A DNA stretch of 64,000 nucleotides from Rhizobium sp. 18065 (GCF_902706095.1 NZ_CACSJP010000001.1:1116001-1180000), one strand, 5' to 3'; positions 1-8,672 are shown, numbered from the stretch's first letter. The notes: generated by a model from the sequence alone, not told the origin. Program-made: numbers and translations.

Positions 1-119
1 TGAAGGGCCTTCAACTCTGGCGCATCAGGGTTGGCGACGACCGGGTCATAATCGATGATCAGGGCCGTATAGTTCTGGTCGTAGCGGTCGGGCCGCGCGG
101 CAGCATCTACAAGGATTGA
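1..119 (+). CDS. RelE/HigB-type toxin, C-terminal fragment
   Basis: Only the last 38 codons lie in the window, in the frame starting at base 3 and ending with TGA at 117-119. The readable tail contains WRIRVGDDRVI and a closing VVAVGPRGSIYKD. That alternation of an arginine-rich strand and a final beta strand is typical of the ParE/RelE fold, whose members cleave ribosome-bound mRNA or inhibit gyrase. The family call rests on this tail and on the antitoxin that starts six bases downstream, so it is an inference. The toxin-first order is the HigBA-like arrangement. The start codon and the N-terminal half are outside the window. Confidence 0.72.
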   Translation, partial: KGLQLWRIRVGDDRVIIDDQGRIVLVVAVGPRGSIYKD

Positions 120-125
120 GAGGCC

Positions 126-476
126 ATGGGACGTATCCAGAAGATCGAAATCGAGGGTAAGGCCTATGTCTTGCTGAGTGAAGAAGACTATGAGGACCTT
201 GTCGATGGTCTCGAAGCGAGTGCCGTATTGGCCGAAATCGCTGGGGGACAGGAAGTTTGGCCGCTGACCATCGTCGAAGCGCGCGCCAAAGGTGAAAACC
301 CTATTCGGGTTTTTCGCACCTACCGTCAGATGACCGTCTCCGACCTCGCCGCCGCTGCCGGTATCTCTCAGCCTTACCTGTCCGAAATCGAGAGCGGCAA
401 GAAGACCGGCTCCGTCGATGTGCTGAAGCGCATTGCGTCCGCCCTGAAGGTCGACCTCGACGATATCGTGGTGTGA
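126..476 (+). CDS. XRE-family antitoxin, partner of upstream RelE-type toxin
   Basis: This 116-residue protein follows the toxin tail after six bases, so the two form one operon. The N-terminal 50 residues (KIEIEGKAYVLLSEEDYEDL) look like a Phd/YefM-type antitoxin strand region. The C-terminal half (about residues 60-116) is a classical XRE helix-turn-helix with the signature AAAGISQPYLSEIESGKK. It would bind the toxin and repress the operon promoter, which lies outside the window. The combination of a toxin-contacting N-terminus and an HTH C-terminus is common in antitoxins partnered with RelE-like proteins. The function is confident, the exact subfamily is not. Confidence 0.82.
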   Translation: MGRIQKIEIEGKAYVLLSEEDYEDLVDGLEASAVLAEIAGGQEVWPLTIVEARAKGENPIRVFRTYRQMTVSDLAAAAGISQPYLSEIESGKKTGSVDVLKRIASALKVDLDDIVV

Positions 477-517
477 GCCGAAACGCAGGCTGGCCGCTTC
501 AATGGAGTGCCGCGCAG

Positions 518-673
518 GCCCCCCTCTGGCCTGCCGGCTATCTCCCCCACAAGGGGGGAGATCGGATGGAGCCGGTCTCTCGCCAATCTCTAACGTGGTT
601 GGGGACGTAGCAAAGGCGCGTCTAGCCGATCTCCCCCCGTGTGGGGGAGATGCCCGGCAGGGCAGAGGGGGGC
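518..673. repeat. RIME-like inverted intergenic element
   Basis: Two GC-rich hairpins (540-562 and 629-651, both with ATCTCCCCC/GGGGGAGAT arms) are arranged head to head. The outer 31-bp arms 518-548 and 643-673 are near-perfect inverted copies (about 28 of 31 positions match). This is the architecture of rhizobial intergenic mosaic elements. It fills the gap between the antitoxin gene and the 3' end of betB, and no coding capacity is apparent. Confidence 0.75.
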
Positions 674-699
674 GATCTGGCGCGACAGCAGCCTTCATC

Positions 700-2178
700 T
701 CAATACGGCGCCTCGCATGGTCCCATGCCGACATACACCGTCTTCAACTCGCTGTAGTGCTCCAGCGCCGCTGCCGAATTCTCGCGGCCAAATCCCGACT
801 GCTTGGAACCGCCGAACGGGATCTCGACCGGGCACAGATTGTAGGTGTTGATCCACAGCGTTCCTGCCTCCAGCTGGTCGACCACCCGGTGCGCGCGGGT
901 GAAGTCTGCGGTGAACACGCCGGCCGCGAGCCCGAATTCCGTGGCATTGGCCCGTGCGATCACCTCCGCCTCGTCGTTGAAATCGAGCACGCACATCACC
1001 GGCCCGAAGATTTCCTCGCGGGCGATGGTCATCTCGTCGGTGACATCGGCAAACACCGTCGGCTGGATGTAATAGCCTTCACCGGGCTCCTTGCTTGGCG
1101 ACACGTCGTTGGGAATGCCGCCGCCGGTCACCAGCGTCGCGCCTTCTGCCTTGCCCTTCTCGATATAGCTGATCACCTTCTCGCGCTGCGCCCAGGAGAC
1201 CATCGGTCCCATCTGGGTCGCTTCGTCCTGCGGGTCGCCGATGACGATCGCCTCGGTGCGCTCTTTCAGCCGCGCGAGGAACTTCGCCTTCATCGCCGTG
1301 TGCACGAAGACGCGCGTGCCGTTCGAGCAGACCTGGCCGGTCGAATAGAAATTGCCGAGCATGGCGCCGGATATGGCGCTTTCCATGTCGGCATCGTCGA
1401 AGACGATCAGCGGCGACTTGCCACCGAGTTCCATGGTCACGTGTTTCAGGCTGCCGGCAGCCGCTGCCGCAACCTTGCGGCCGGTCGGCACAGAACCGGT
1501 CAGCGAGACCTTGGCGACGTCAGGATGATTGACCAGCAGCGGGCCCGTGTCACGGTCGCCCTGGATGACATTGTAGACGCCCTTCGGCACGCCGGCCTCG
1601 ATCAGGATCTCGGCGATCTTCAAGGCGCCGAGCGGCGTCATTTCGGAAGGCTTGAACACCATGGAATTGCCGGCGGCAAGCGCTGGCGCGCCTTTCCAGC
1701 AGGCGATCTGCTGCGGGTAGTTCCACGCACCGATGCCGACGACCACGCCAAGCGGCACGCGCTTGGTATAGGCCCAGTCACCGCCGAGCGGGATCTGGCT
1801 GCCGTTCATCGCGGTGGCAATGATGCCGCCGAAGAATTCGAAACTGTCGGCCCCCGAGGTCGCATCGGCGACAATCGTTTCCTGGATCGGCTTGCCGGTG
1901 TCGAGCGTCTCCAGTTCCGACAGTTCGCGGTTGCGCGTCCGCATGATCTCGGCCGCCTTTTTCAGGATGCGGCCGCGTGCCGTCGGGCTCATCGCGCCCC
2001 ATTCCTTCTGCGCCCGCTTGGCCGAGGCAATCGCCATCTCGACGATCGCCGGCGTTGCCGCATGCAGCTTGGCGATCACTTCGCCGGTCGCCGGATAGAT
2101 GCTCTCGATCACGGTGCCGGCGGTGTCTTCGACATAGTCTCCGTCGATGAAATGGGAAGCTTTCGGTTGGGCTTTCAT
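700..2178 (-). CDS. betB: betaine aldehyde dehydrogenase
   Basis: This NAD(P)-dependent enzyme oxidises betaine aldehyde to glycine betaine, the osmoprotectant and carbon source. The 492-residue length fits the family. Visible aldehyde dehydrogenase signatures are the catalytic glutamate in [10 protein letters not shown] (about residue 250) and the nucleophile in [11 protein letters not shown] (Cys about 284). The C-terminal [13 protein letters not shown] is typical of BetB. I chose the ATG at 2178 because the open frame further upstream runs into a repeat, and the protein begins naturally with [14 protein letters not shown]. It lies downstream of betI on the same strand, so a betIB operon is likely. 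No betA (choline dehydrogenase) follows, which is unusual for this operon type. Confidence 0.93.
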   Translation of the reverse strand: MKAQPKASHFIDGDYVEDTAGTVIESIYPATGEVIAKLHAATPAIVEMAIASAKRAQKEWGAMSPTARGRILKKAAEIMRTRNRELSELETLDTGKPIQETIVADATSGADSFEFFGGIIATAMNGSQIPLGGDWAYTKRVPLGVVVGIGAWNYPQQIACWKGAPALAAGNSMVFKPSEMTPLGALKIAEILIEAGVPKGVYNVIQGDRDTGPLLVNHPDVAKVSLTGSVPTGRKVAAAAAGSLKHVTMELGGKSPLIVFDDADMESAISGAMLGNFYSTGQVCSNGTRVFVHTAMKAKFLARLKERTEAIVIGDPQDEATQMGPMVSWAQREKVISYIEKGKAEGATLVTGGGIPNDVSPSKEPGEGYYIQPTVFADVTDEMTIAREEIFGPVMCVLDFNDEAEVIARANATEFGLAAGVFTADFTRAHRVVDQLEAGTLWINTYNLCPVEIPFGGSKQSGFGRENSAAALEHYSELKTVYVGMGPCEAPY

Positions 2179-2250
2179 GATGTCTCTCCGGACGGGTGTT
2201 CGTGTCAGTCTTGTCATCGGGTCTATGCCCCGCATCTGCCCTGCCGGGCA

Positions 2251-2328
2251 CCTTCTCCCCGTTGGAACGGGGAGAAGGAGGCGCGAGCTAGCATTTGGCT
2301 TTCCCTCTCCCCGCCTGCGGGGAGAGGG
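2251..2328. repeat. paired hairpins of a RIME-like element
   Basis: Two perfect GC-rich stems lie in tandem. One is 2251-2263 with 2266-2278 (13-bp arms beginning CCTTCTCCCCGTT). The other is 2303-2314 with 2317-2328 (12-bp arms beginning CCCTCTCCCCGC). They sit between betI and betB, and the right-hand stem lies inside the 3' end of the betI reading frame. Similar stems recur elsewhere in this window (10.5, 12.0, 24.3 and 40.5 kb). Confidence 0.8.
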
Positions 2329-2935
2329 CAGGGTGAGGGGCAATCTGTTCGGCGGTCACCGCGTGCAGCTGTCCCGTCACATAATCTTCGACCAGCGCCA
2401 CCGACGCCTCGATCGACAAGGGTGCAGCCTTGAGAGACTGCCGGATATAAAGCCCGTCGATCATCGCGGCGGCGCCATCGGCAATCCGGTCCGCGTCGTG
2501 GGTTCCGCACAGAGGCGTCAACCCCGACATCAGGTTGGAATGCAGTCGTCGGGCATACAGTGCGAGCAGACGGCGCACCGCTTCCGAGCGCTGCGCCTGT
2601 GAATAGAAGGCAAGCCAGGCGGCGACGACATCCGGGGCAAACTGGCCGGCCTGGAAGGAAACGCGGATCACCGCCGAAATCCGCGCGCGCGGCGTCTCCG
2701 CTTGCGAAAGCGCCAGCCCCGCATCCGCCTTCAACTGCCTGAGCAGCGAGCGGATGGTCTCGATCAGCAACTGCTCCTTGGAGCCGAAATAGTGATGCGC
2801 CAGCGCCGGCGATACGCCAGCCTCACGGGCAATCTCCGACATCGTCACCGACAGGGATCCATGATGACCGATCGCCTTCAGCGCGGCATCGACAAGCGCC
2901 TTGCGGCGCACGGGTTCCATTCCGATCTTCGGCAT
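2288..2935 (-). CDS. betI: TetR-family choline-responsive repressor BetI
   Basis: This 215-residue regulator has an N-terminal TetR helix-turn-helix (about residues 10-55, ending in [14 protein letters not shown]). The ligand domain carries BetI-like features such as FSFQ-like VSFQAGQF and [12 protein letters not shown]. It represses bet genes and is relieved by choline. It is the first gene of the apparent betIB operon. The normal BetI-like sequence seems to end near [11 protein letters not shown]. The last roughly 17 residues ([13 protein letters not shown]) are encoded by the RIME-like repeat and look like an acquired tail. A near-perfect inverted repeat overlaps its own promoter, which suggests autoregulation. 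Confidence 0.92.
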   Translation of the reverse strand: MPKIGMEPVRRKALVDAALKAIGHHGSLSVTMSEIAREAGVSPALAHHYFGSKEQLLIETIRSLLRQLKADAGLALSQAETPRARISAVIRVSFQAGQFAPDVVAAWLAFYSQAQRSEAVRRLLALYARRLHSNLMSGLTPLCGTHDADRIADGAAAMIDGLYIRQSLKAAPLSIEASVALVEDYVTGQLHAVTAEQIAPHPALSPQAGRGKAKC

Positions 2936-2956
2936 CGCGGCTTCCTTTCAATCGTC

Positions 2957-2985
2957 AATATATTTTTGATTGACTGATCAATCAA
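2957..2985 (-). promoter_or_regulatory. betI promoter with overlapping BetI-type operator
   Basis: On the minus strand a TTGATT box (2980-2985) and a TATATT box (2957-2962) are 17 bp apart. The inverted repeat TTGATTGA-CTGA-TCAATCAA occupies 2966-2985, so the repressor would cover the -35 box and the spacer. Both the elements and their spacing are read directly; BetI as the ligand is inferred from position. Confidence 0.7.
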
Positions 2986-3322
2986 TAAAAATCTTACCCG
3001 CCCAAGCTGATCGCAACAGACTTCGCCAGCCCGTCGACGGATTGTTTACGGTAAATCCAGACACCGGTGCAGGTCGAGGCGCAACCGGTGGTTCGCAACG
3101 GGTTGTGGCTGGCGCTGCCGGCGAAATGGCAAAGCGCCTTCTGCGCCGGGCAATCACGATGCGAAATACCGCATGGCCCGATGGCCGCAGCGTTGACCCG
3201 TCTCGCGCACAAGTAGGGCCGTCATCAAATGTTCATACGGCTGTCACATCCCGGAAAGGTTTTCTTGACGAATTGCAGGTCAAGTTTCATCCCATAAAAA
3301 CAAATGCATACTGGAGAAAGTC
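2986..3322. other. 337-bp intergenic region between betI and the EAL-CBS-GGDEF gene
   Basis: I see no convincing gene here. Near its right end is a small inverted repeat, CTTGAC (3264-3269) and GTCAAG (3279-3284), about 40 bp before the next start codon. The CTTGAC arm could also serve as an alphaproteobacterial -35 box. The rest shows no clear structure. Confidence 0.4.
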
Positions 3323-5125
3323 ATGGTTCTGGGCATTGTTGAGGATGGCGGCGTCCTGCGCCGCTTCGCCAATGATCAGCTGCTCACCCTGGCCAAGCTG
3401 GTGGTCGAAAACGCGCTGCAGCCGATCGTCGAGGTCGGCACAGGTGCGGTCTTCGGTTATGAAAGCCTGATGCGCGGCCATGATCGCATCGGTTTCAAGT
3501 CGCCGCTCGATCTGCTCGATCAGGCCTATGAGAGCGGCGAGCTGCTGGCGCTGGAGCAGATGGTGTCGAGCCGGGCGCTCGCCAAGTTCGCAACCCTGCC
3601 GGATTGTTCGGCCGCCACGCTTTTCCTCAATCTCGATGTCCGGCTGATCCGCGATGGCAATGCCCTGGTCGATACTTTGCTCGACCAGTTGCGCAAGGCA
3701 AATATCCCGCCGTCCTCCGTCTGTTTCGAACTGTCCGAGCGTTTCGACAATACCCAGGTGCCGGAGTTTTCGGGCCTGATCGCACGCCTGCGCCGCTCCG
3801 GCTTCAAGCTCGCCATCGACGATTTCGGCGTCGGCCATGGCGAGATGAAACTACTCTGCGATTTCCCCGTCGACTACGTCAAGATCGACCGCCATTTCAT
3901 CGCCGGTCTCGACAGCAATCCGCGCAAGCGCCATCTGGTCAAGAACATCGTCAATTTCTGCCATGTTCTCGGCGTGCGTGTCATTGCCGAGGGCATCGAG
4001 ACGGAAGCGGAATTCATCGCCTGCCGCGAGTTCGGCGTCGATCTCGTCCAGGGCTGGTTCATCGCCCGCCCGACCACGATGATCACCGAGCTGAAAAGCG
4101 CCTTCCCGCATCTGCAGGAGATCGGCACGGTCCGCCGCAGCACCCAGTCGCTCGATGAAGTGCTGATCCGCAAGCAGATCGAACTGATGCCGACCGTCTA
4201 CGAGCATGAAAACATCGAGCATGTCTTCGATCTCTTCCGCCGCAATCCCGGCCAAAGCTTCTTTCCGGTGCTCAACGCCAATGGCGAGCCGCGCGGCATC
4301 ATCAACGAGATCCACCTGAAGGAATATATCTACCAGCCCTTTGGCCGCGATCTGTTGAAGAACAAGGTCTATGAACGCTCGATATCGCATTTCGTCGATC
4401 GCGCCCCGATCGTCGGGCTGGATGCCGATGCCGAACGACTGATGACCATCTTCGCCAATATGGAAGGCTCCGACTGCGTTATCCTGACCGAAAACATGCG
4501 TTATGCCGGCGTCGTTTCGGCGGCATCGCTGATCCGCGTGATGAACGAGAAGCGCCTGAAAACCGCCCAGGACCAGAACCCCCTGACCGGCCTGCCGGGA
4601 AACCGCGCGATCCGCGACTACATGCGCGACATCGCGCTCGACGGCGATGAGACGCGTTATTTCTGCTACTGCGATTTCGACAATTTCAAGCCGTTCAACG
4701 ATCACTATGGCTTCCATCTCGGTGACCATGCGATCAGCCTGTTTGCCGCCCTCCTGCGCCGCTATTTCTTCTCCGACGGCGATTTCCTCGGTCATGTCGG
4801 CGGCGATGACTTCTTCATCGGTGTCAGCGACTGGAGCCGCGAGGAACTGACCGAGATCCTCGACCGGCTGCTGTCGGACTTCCATGACGATGTCATCGAA
4901 CTCTACAGCGAAAACGACCGTTCGGCGGGGCGCATCAAAGGCGTGGACCGGCATGGCCAGGAACGCGATTTCGCTCTGATGCGTTGTTCGATCGGCGTGC
5001 TGGAACTGCCGCGCGGGCGGGTCATCGACGACGTCAATCGCATCAGCGCCGAAATCGCCGACCTGAAGAAGGCCGCCAAGGATAGCGACGCCGGTCTGGC
5101 CCTGGGCACGTTCGGCGTCGCGTGA
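3323..5125 (+). CDS. EAL-CBS-GGDEF domain protein, likely c-di-GMP phosphodiesterase
   Basis: This 600-residue soluble protein starts with an EAL domain (about residues 28-265), followed by a CBS-pair-like region (about 285-410) and a GGDEF-like domain (about 420-600). EAL catalytic positions look intact: E47 in YESL, N103, E136 in FELSE, D166-D167 in IDDFGVG, K187 in VKID, E223 in AEGIE and Q243. The GGDEF active-site motif is altered to GGDDF (about 493-497) and no upstream RxxD inhibitory site is visible, so diguanylate cyclase activity is doubtful. I infer a phosphodiesterase regulated by nucleotide binding to the CBS and/or GGDEF parts. No membrane segment is present. The start has a good ribosome site (TGGAGAAAG). 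Confidence 0.88.
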   Translation: MVLGIVEDGGVLRRFANDQLLTLAKLVVENALQPIVEVGTGAVFGYESLMRGHDRIGFKSPLDLLDQAYESGELLALEQMVSSRALAKFATLPDCSAATLFLNLDVRLIRDGNALVDTLLDQLRKANIPPSSVCFELSERFDNTQVPEFSGLIARLRRSGFKLAIDDFGVGHGEMKLLCDFPVDYVKIDRHFIAGLDSNPRKRHLVKNIVNFCHVLGVRVIAEGIETEAEFIACREFGVDLVQGWFIARPTTMITELKSAFPHLQEIGTVRRSTQSLDEVLIRKQIELMPTVYEHENIEHVFDLFRRNPGQSFFPVLNANGEPRGIINEIHLKEYIYQPFGRDLLKNKVYERSISHFVDRAPIVGLDADAERLMTIFANMEGSDCVILTENMRYAGVVSAASLIRVMNEKRLKTAQDQNPLTGLPGNRAIRDYMRDIALDGDETRYFCYCDFDNFKPFNDHYGFHLGDHAISLFAALLRRYFFSDGDFLGHVGGDDFFIGVSDWSREELTEILDRLLSDFHDDVIELYSENDRSAGRIKGVDRHGQERDFALMRCSIGVLELPRGRVIDDVNRISAEIADLKKAAKDSDAGLALGTFGVA

Positions 5126-5161
5126 GCGGCGCGCAGAACCTTGTCGATCAGTTGCCGCCGA

Positions 5162-6874
5162 TCACTGCCTGAACAGCTGCAACATGATGTCCGTGCTGCT
5201 GTTGGCGATCTGCAGCGCCTGGATACCGAGCTGCTGCTGCGTCTGCAGCGCCTTTAACCGCGTCGAAACCTCGTTCAAATCGGCGTCCACCAGTCGACCC
5301 ACACCCTTGTCGATCGAATCGGACAGCTTTTCGGCAAAGTCCGCCTGCATGTCGATCCGCGTCTGGAACGAGCCGAGCTTGCTTGCGCTGGCGATGGCAA
5401 GCTTCTCCATGTGATCGACACCCTTGATATACTGGTCGATGGTCCGCAGGTTCTGGACGATGTCGACCTCGGCGAGGTCGAAGTCCGGTGCATAGGGCGG
5501 GTTCGACTGGACATTGCCGACATAGACGCGCGCTGCGCGATTGCCGGCCTCGGGATAGACGGTCTGATCGGCCGCGAAGGTGATGCTGTTGCCGCTGGCG
5601 GTGACAGCCAAAGCGCTGCCGGCCGCGGCCTGGCTGATCACGGCTGCAAGATCGGCGGCGCTGCCGATATAGCCGTCACTGGTGCCGAGAGCCGCATCGA
5701 CCACGCCGCGGTCGATCGTATAGGTCTGGCGTCCGCCTGAACCGACCTCGACGTCGAAATACACCTCCGCCAGCGCCGAGACCGTGAACGGCGTGGTGAA
5801 GGAGATCGACGCCTTGGGATACATGTTGTCGTGCTTTTCGGTCGGCGCATTCTCAAGCCCCATGGCGAAATTCGCCGGATAGACGCCACCGAAATCCGAG
5901 GTCACCGCCGAAATCGATATGCTTGATCCGTCATGTCCGGACGTCTCCAGCGAGCCGATCTCGAATTCGCTCGTGGAAGACGTGCTGGTGAACATGCTCT
6001 CATAGGCCGTGGCTGGCACGCCATTGTCCTGGAACACCCGCTCCAGCACGGCGCGCAATTGCACAGCCGTGTTGATCTTGCCGTCGGTCGTGCCCAGCGC
6101 CGCATCGACAACCGTTTTGTCGATCGTCAGCGCATAGGCATTGCCGGCCGAATACGTGCCGGCATCGACGGTCAGGGTGAAGTTGATGTAGTCGGTTGCC
6201 GCAAATGTGCTGCTGCCGGTAAACGCATAACTTTCATGCCCCTCATGGGCGACGGAATTGACGCCGGTGTCGCGGAAGCCACCGATGTCGCCGACGCTGT
6301 GCAACTGCTTTTGCAGGATGCCGCCGCCACCGGTATTCAGCATGCTGGTCTGCTTCAGGTCGACACTGATCGTCTTGACCTGCACATTGTTGTTGGCATC
6401 GCGGACGAAGGACGAGACCAGCGACGTGTTGAGCTGAGCGGTTTCGCTAATGTGCGTCGCCGCATTCGTCTTCAGCCAGTTCTCGCCGCTGAAGCTGGAC
6501 GAGGCGACCACGCTTTCCGCCTGCGCGTTGAACTGGTCGAGCTCCTCCTGGATCTTGGCCCTGTCCACGCCCTGTTCCTTTGCCGCGACCAGCTTGGCCT
6601 TGTATTCGCCAAGCACGTCGACAATCGCCTCCGTGCCTGTGGAAGCTGTATCCACCGTTGCCGCCCCGAGGCCAAGCGCGTCACTGACGGCAGAAATGGC
6701 CATGGTGTCGGAGCGCATGGTCGTGGCAATCGACCAATAGGCTGCATTGTCGGCGGCAGCGGACACACGCAGTCCCGAAGAGGTCTGGCCCTGTGTCGTT
6801 TCCAGATCGGAGGCAATGGAACGCAATGTCTGGAGCGCACTGATGGCGCCCAGATTCGTCAGAATACTGGCCAT
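5162..6874 (-). CDS. orphan flagellin with enlarged central region
   Basis: This is a 570-residue flagellin. The conserved N-terminal D0/D1 region (ILTNLGAISALQTLRSI, then SSGLRVSAAADNAAYWSIA) and C-terminal D1/D0 region (GRLVDADLNEVSTRLKALQ, ending DIMLQLFRQ) are clear. Rhizobial flagellins are usually about 320-400 residues, so the central part is expanded by roughly 200. That part holds a duplicated module: TIDKTVVDAALGTTDGKI (about 250-267) and TIDRGVVDAALGTSDGYI (about 386-403), each preceded by similar beta-rich sequence. No other flagellar gene is nearby, so this is an isolated paralogue. The protein is exported by the flagellar type III system, without a cleaved signal. Role in the filament is inferred. 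Confidence 0.9.
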   Translation of the reverse strand: MASILTNLGAISALQTLRSIASDLETTQGQTSSGLRVSAAADNAAYWSIATTMRSDTMAISAVSDALGLGAATVDTASTGTEAIVDVLGEYKAKLVAAKEQGVDRAKIQEELDQFNAQAESVVASSSFSGENWLKTNAATHISETAQLNTSLVSSFVRDANNNVQVKTISVDLKQTSMLNTGGGGILQKQLHSVGDIGGFRDTGVNSVAHEGHESYAFTGSSTFAATDYINFTLTVDAGTYSAGNAYALTIDKTVVDAALGTTDGKINTAVQLRAVLERVFQDNGVPATAYESMFTSTSSTSEFEIGSLETSGHDGSSISISAVTSDFGGVYPANFAMGLENAPTEKHDNMYPKASISFTTPFTVSALAEVYFDVEVGSGGRQTYTIDRGVVDAALGTSDGYIGSAADLAAVISQAAAGSALAVTASGNSITFAADQTVYPEAGNRAARVYVGNVQSNPPYAPDFDLAEVDIVQNLRTIDQYIKGVDHMEKLAIASASKLGSFQTRIDMQADFAEKLSDSIDKGVGRLVDADLNEVSTRLKALQTQQQLGIQALQIANSSTDIMLQLFRQ

Positions 6875-7284
6875 GAAAATCTCAAGTGTTTTGATTTTTA
6901 GCAGCCCGTCATGGGCGAAGTCTTGTCGCTCGATACAACCGTTTTATGGTTAGCAATCGGTTAATGACGGATGCCAAGAAGCGGCACTGGCGTCATGTTC
7001 ACGACACCGTGATCATTCTTCATGTCCTTGATTTAATGCAGTGATATCGGCATAATCAGATATGCCAAACGGTCAGGCGCTACGCTTGCAGGCCGTGCAC
7101 ATCGCTGCACGGATCGGTTACTCGGGGTTGCATGTCGGTATTTTGCCGAAGCGCGCCCGACGCATCGAACGGCATGGCGCCCCAGGGTTCCCCACGGCCA
7201 TTTGTCGCGGGCGGCAAAGAGCCTCCTTTTCATCGCAATTGCGCTGCTCTATGCCGGTCTGCAATCAACGCGAGGGAGCCGCCT
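6875..7284. other. 410-bp intergenic region between divergent flagellin and oxidoreductase genes
   Basis: No supported gene. The AT-richer part next to the flagellin start (about 6880-7060) should contain the flagellin promoter, but I could not assign boxes with confidence. The right half is GC-rich leader for the oxidoreductase. Confidence 0.35.
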
Positions 7285-8286
7285 ATGTCTCTTCCAGACA
7301 CCATGCGCTATGTCGATCTGCCCACCCATGGTCCAGCCGAGGTCATGCGGCTGGCGACAGGGCCGGTGCCCAGGCCACGCCCCGGCGAAATCCTCATCCG
7401 CGTCGAAGCGGCCGGGGTCAACCGGCCCGATGTCGCCCAACGCCAGGGAACCTATCCCGCCCCGAAGGATGCAAGCCCGATCCTCGGCCTTGAGGTCGCA
7501 GGCGAGGTCGTCGCGCTTGGCGAGGGGGCTTCCGGTTTTGCCATCGGCGACAAGGTCTGCGCGCTGGCCAATGGCGGCGGTTATGCCGAATTCTGCGCGG
7601 TCCCCGCGACCCAGGCCCTGTCTTGGCCCGGCGGCTATGACGCGGTCAAGGCGGCCGCCCTGCCGGAAACCTTCTTCACCGTCTGGGCCAATCTCTTCCA
7701 GATGGCCGGCCTGACCGAAGGCGAAACCGTGCTGATTCATGGCGGTTCGTCGGGCATCGGTACCACCGCCATCCAGCTTGCGCGCGCCTTTGGCGCAACC
7801 GTCTATACGACGGCGGGATCGGCTGAAAAATGCGCGGCCTGCATGGATCTCGGCGCTGCCCGGGCGATCAACTACAAGACCGAGGATTTCGTCGAACTGG
7901 TCAAGGAAGCGACCGCCGGCAAGGGTGTCGATGTCGTGCTCGACATGATCGGCGCGTCATACTTCGACCGCAACCTCCAGGTTCTCGCCAAGGATGGATG
8001 TCTGTCGATCATCGCCTTCCTCGGCGGCGCCGTGGCCGAGAAGGTCAACCTGTCACCGATCATGGTCAAGCGCCTGACAGTGACCGGATCGACCATGCGT
8101 CCGCGCACGGCGGAGGAAAAGCGCGCCATCCGCGACGAGTTGCAGGCTGAGGTCTGGCCGTTGCTCGAAGCGGGCGACGTCGCGCCCGTCATCCACCGCG
8201 TGCTGCCGATCGAAGACGTGGTCGAGGCCCATCGCCTGATGGAAAGCTCCAGCCATATAGGCAAGATCGTGCTGACGCTGGGCTGA
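7285..8286 (+). CDS. NAD(P)H-dependent quinone oxidoreductase, zeta-crystallin type
   Basis: This 333-residue medium-chain reductase reduces quinones or similar electrophiles with NADPH. It has the GroES-like fold ([18 protein letters not shown]) followed by a Rossmann domain with the nucleotide motif [20 protein letters not shown]. The end, [19 protein letters not shown], is typical of the PIG3/QOR branch. Zinc-binding cysteines of alcohol dehydrogenases are absent. I chose ATG 7285 because it has GAGGGAG just upstream; a second ATG at 7303 is possible. It stands alone between the flagellin gene and the small RNA-like unit. The physiological substrate is unknown. Confidence 0.9.
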   Translation: MSLPDTMRYVDLPTHGPAEVMRLATGPVPRPRPGEILIRVEAAGVNRPDVAQRQGTYPAPKDASPILGLEVAGEVVALGEGASGFAIGDKVCALANGGGYAEFCAVPATQALSWPGGYDAVKAAALPETFFTVWANLFQMAGLTEGETVLIHGGSSGIGTTAIQLARAFGATVYTTAGSAEKCAACMDLGAARAINYKTEDFVELVKEATAGKGVDVVLDMIGASYFDRNLQVLAKDGCLSIIAFLGGAVAEKVNLSPIMVKRLTVTGSTMRPRTAEEKRAIRDELQAEVWPLLEAGDVAPVIHRVLPIEDVVEAHRLMESSSHIGKIVLTLG

Positions 8287-8415
8287 TTTTGTCGGGGGTA
8301 TTTGACCGGGTTCGCTCGGTCTTCTGACTCAGCGAGCATCTCCAGCGCGCGAATAATCGTGCTTTCACGCCCAAATGTCCAATAAAGAATCTTCGGCGCC
8401 TGTCATATAACGTGC

Positions 8416-8444
8416 CTTGCAGAAGTGCTGCAATGCACCTACCT
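8416..8444 (+). promoter_or_regulatory. candidate promoter of the small transcription unit
   Basis: CTTGCA (8416-8421) and CTACCT (8439-8444) are 17 bp apart, which resembles the alphaproteobacterial housekeeping promoter pattern. It would start transcription near 8451, shortly before the structured element. It is a weak match, supported mainly by its position. Confidence 0.4.
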
Positions 8445-8482
8445 TTTAGTCATCGACAACGTAACGAAAGGAAGGTGATCCA

Positions 8483-8557
8483 ATGTCTAATGAGATTTCG
8501 GTCTGCGTTTGGGGCTTTGGCAAGGTGATGGTTTTGACGGGGCAGCCCTCGGCCTGA
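8483..8557 (+). CDS. 24-residue Cys/Trp-containing small ORF
   Basis: The ORF begins at ATG 8483 after the very strong ribosome site AAAGGAAGGTG and ends with TGA at 8555-8557. It encodes MSNEISVCVWGFGKVMVLTG followed by QPSA. It has no signal peptide and only a short hydrophobic core. The ribosome site is sequestered by a perfect 11-nt complement located four bases after the stop codon, so translation would depend on RNA folding. It may be a leader-type or dual-function sRNA peptide. Its being translated is unproven. Confidence 0.45.
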   Translation: MSNEISVCVWGFGKVMVLTGQPSA

Positions 8558-8620
8558 CACCACCTTCCTTTGGCCGCTGCCTGGCAGCGTCCGTGCCCAG
8601 CTTAGGGACCAAAACTCATG

Positions 8621-8646
8621 GAGAGCCGCCTCGTGCGGCTCTTTTT
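8621..8646 (+). terminator. intrinsic terminator of the small transcript
   Basis: AGAGCCGC (8622-8629) and GCGGCTCT (8635-8642) form an 8-bp perfect stem with a 5-nt loop, followed by a short T run. It points in the plus direction, and the next gene is on the other strand. Confidence 0.85.
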
Positions 8647-8672
8647 GATTCCGGGCTTTCGTTTGAATTCGC

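Larger units (their letters stand above)
8451..8646 (+). ncRNA. candidate small structured transcript with a 24-codon ORF
   Basis: The unit runs from a candidate promoter to a clear intrinsic terminator and lies between two convergent genes. AAAGGAAGGTG (8467-8477), the ribosome-site region of the internal ORF, is perfectly complementary to CACCTTCCTTT (8561-8571), just after the ORF stop. A second copy of AAGGTGAT inside the ORF (8522-8529) could compete for the same partner. A further hairpin (CGCTGC/GCAGCG, about 8575-8589) precedes the terminator. Such mutually exclusive pairings are what one expects of an RNA regulator or translation switch. I do not recognise it as a named family. Both the transcript limits and the regulatory role are inferred. 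Confidence 0.5.

Noticed and set aside
502..2433. 643-codon open frame on the plus strand over betB
   Set aside because: It is antisense to betB, lacks family motifs and is rich in Arg/His/Asp, as expected of the mirror frame of a GC-rich gene.
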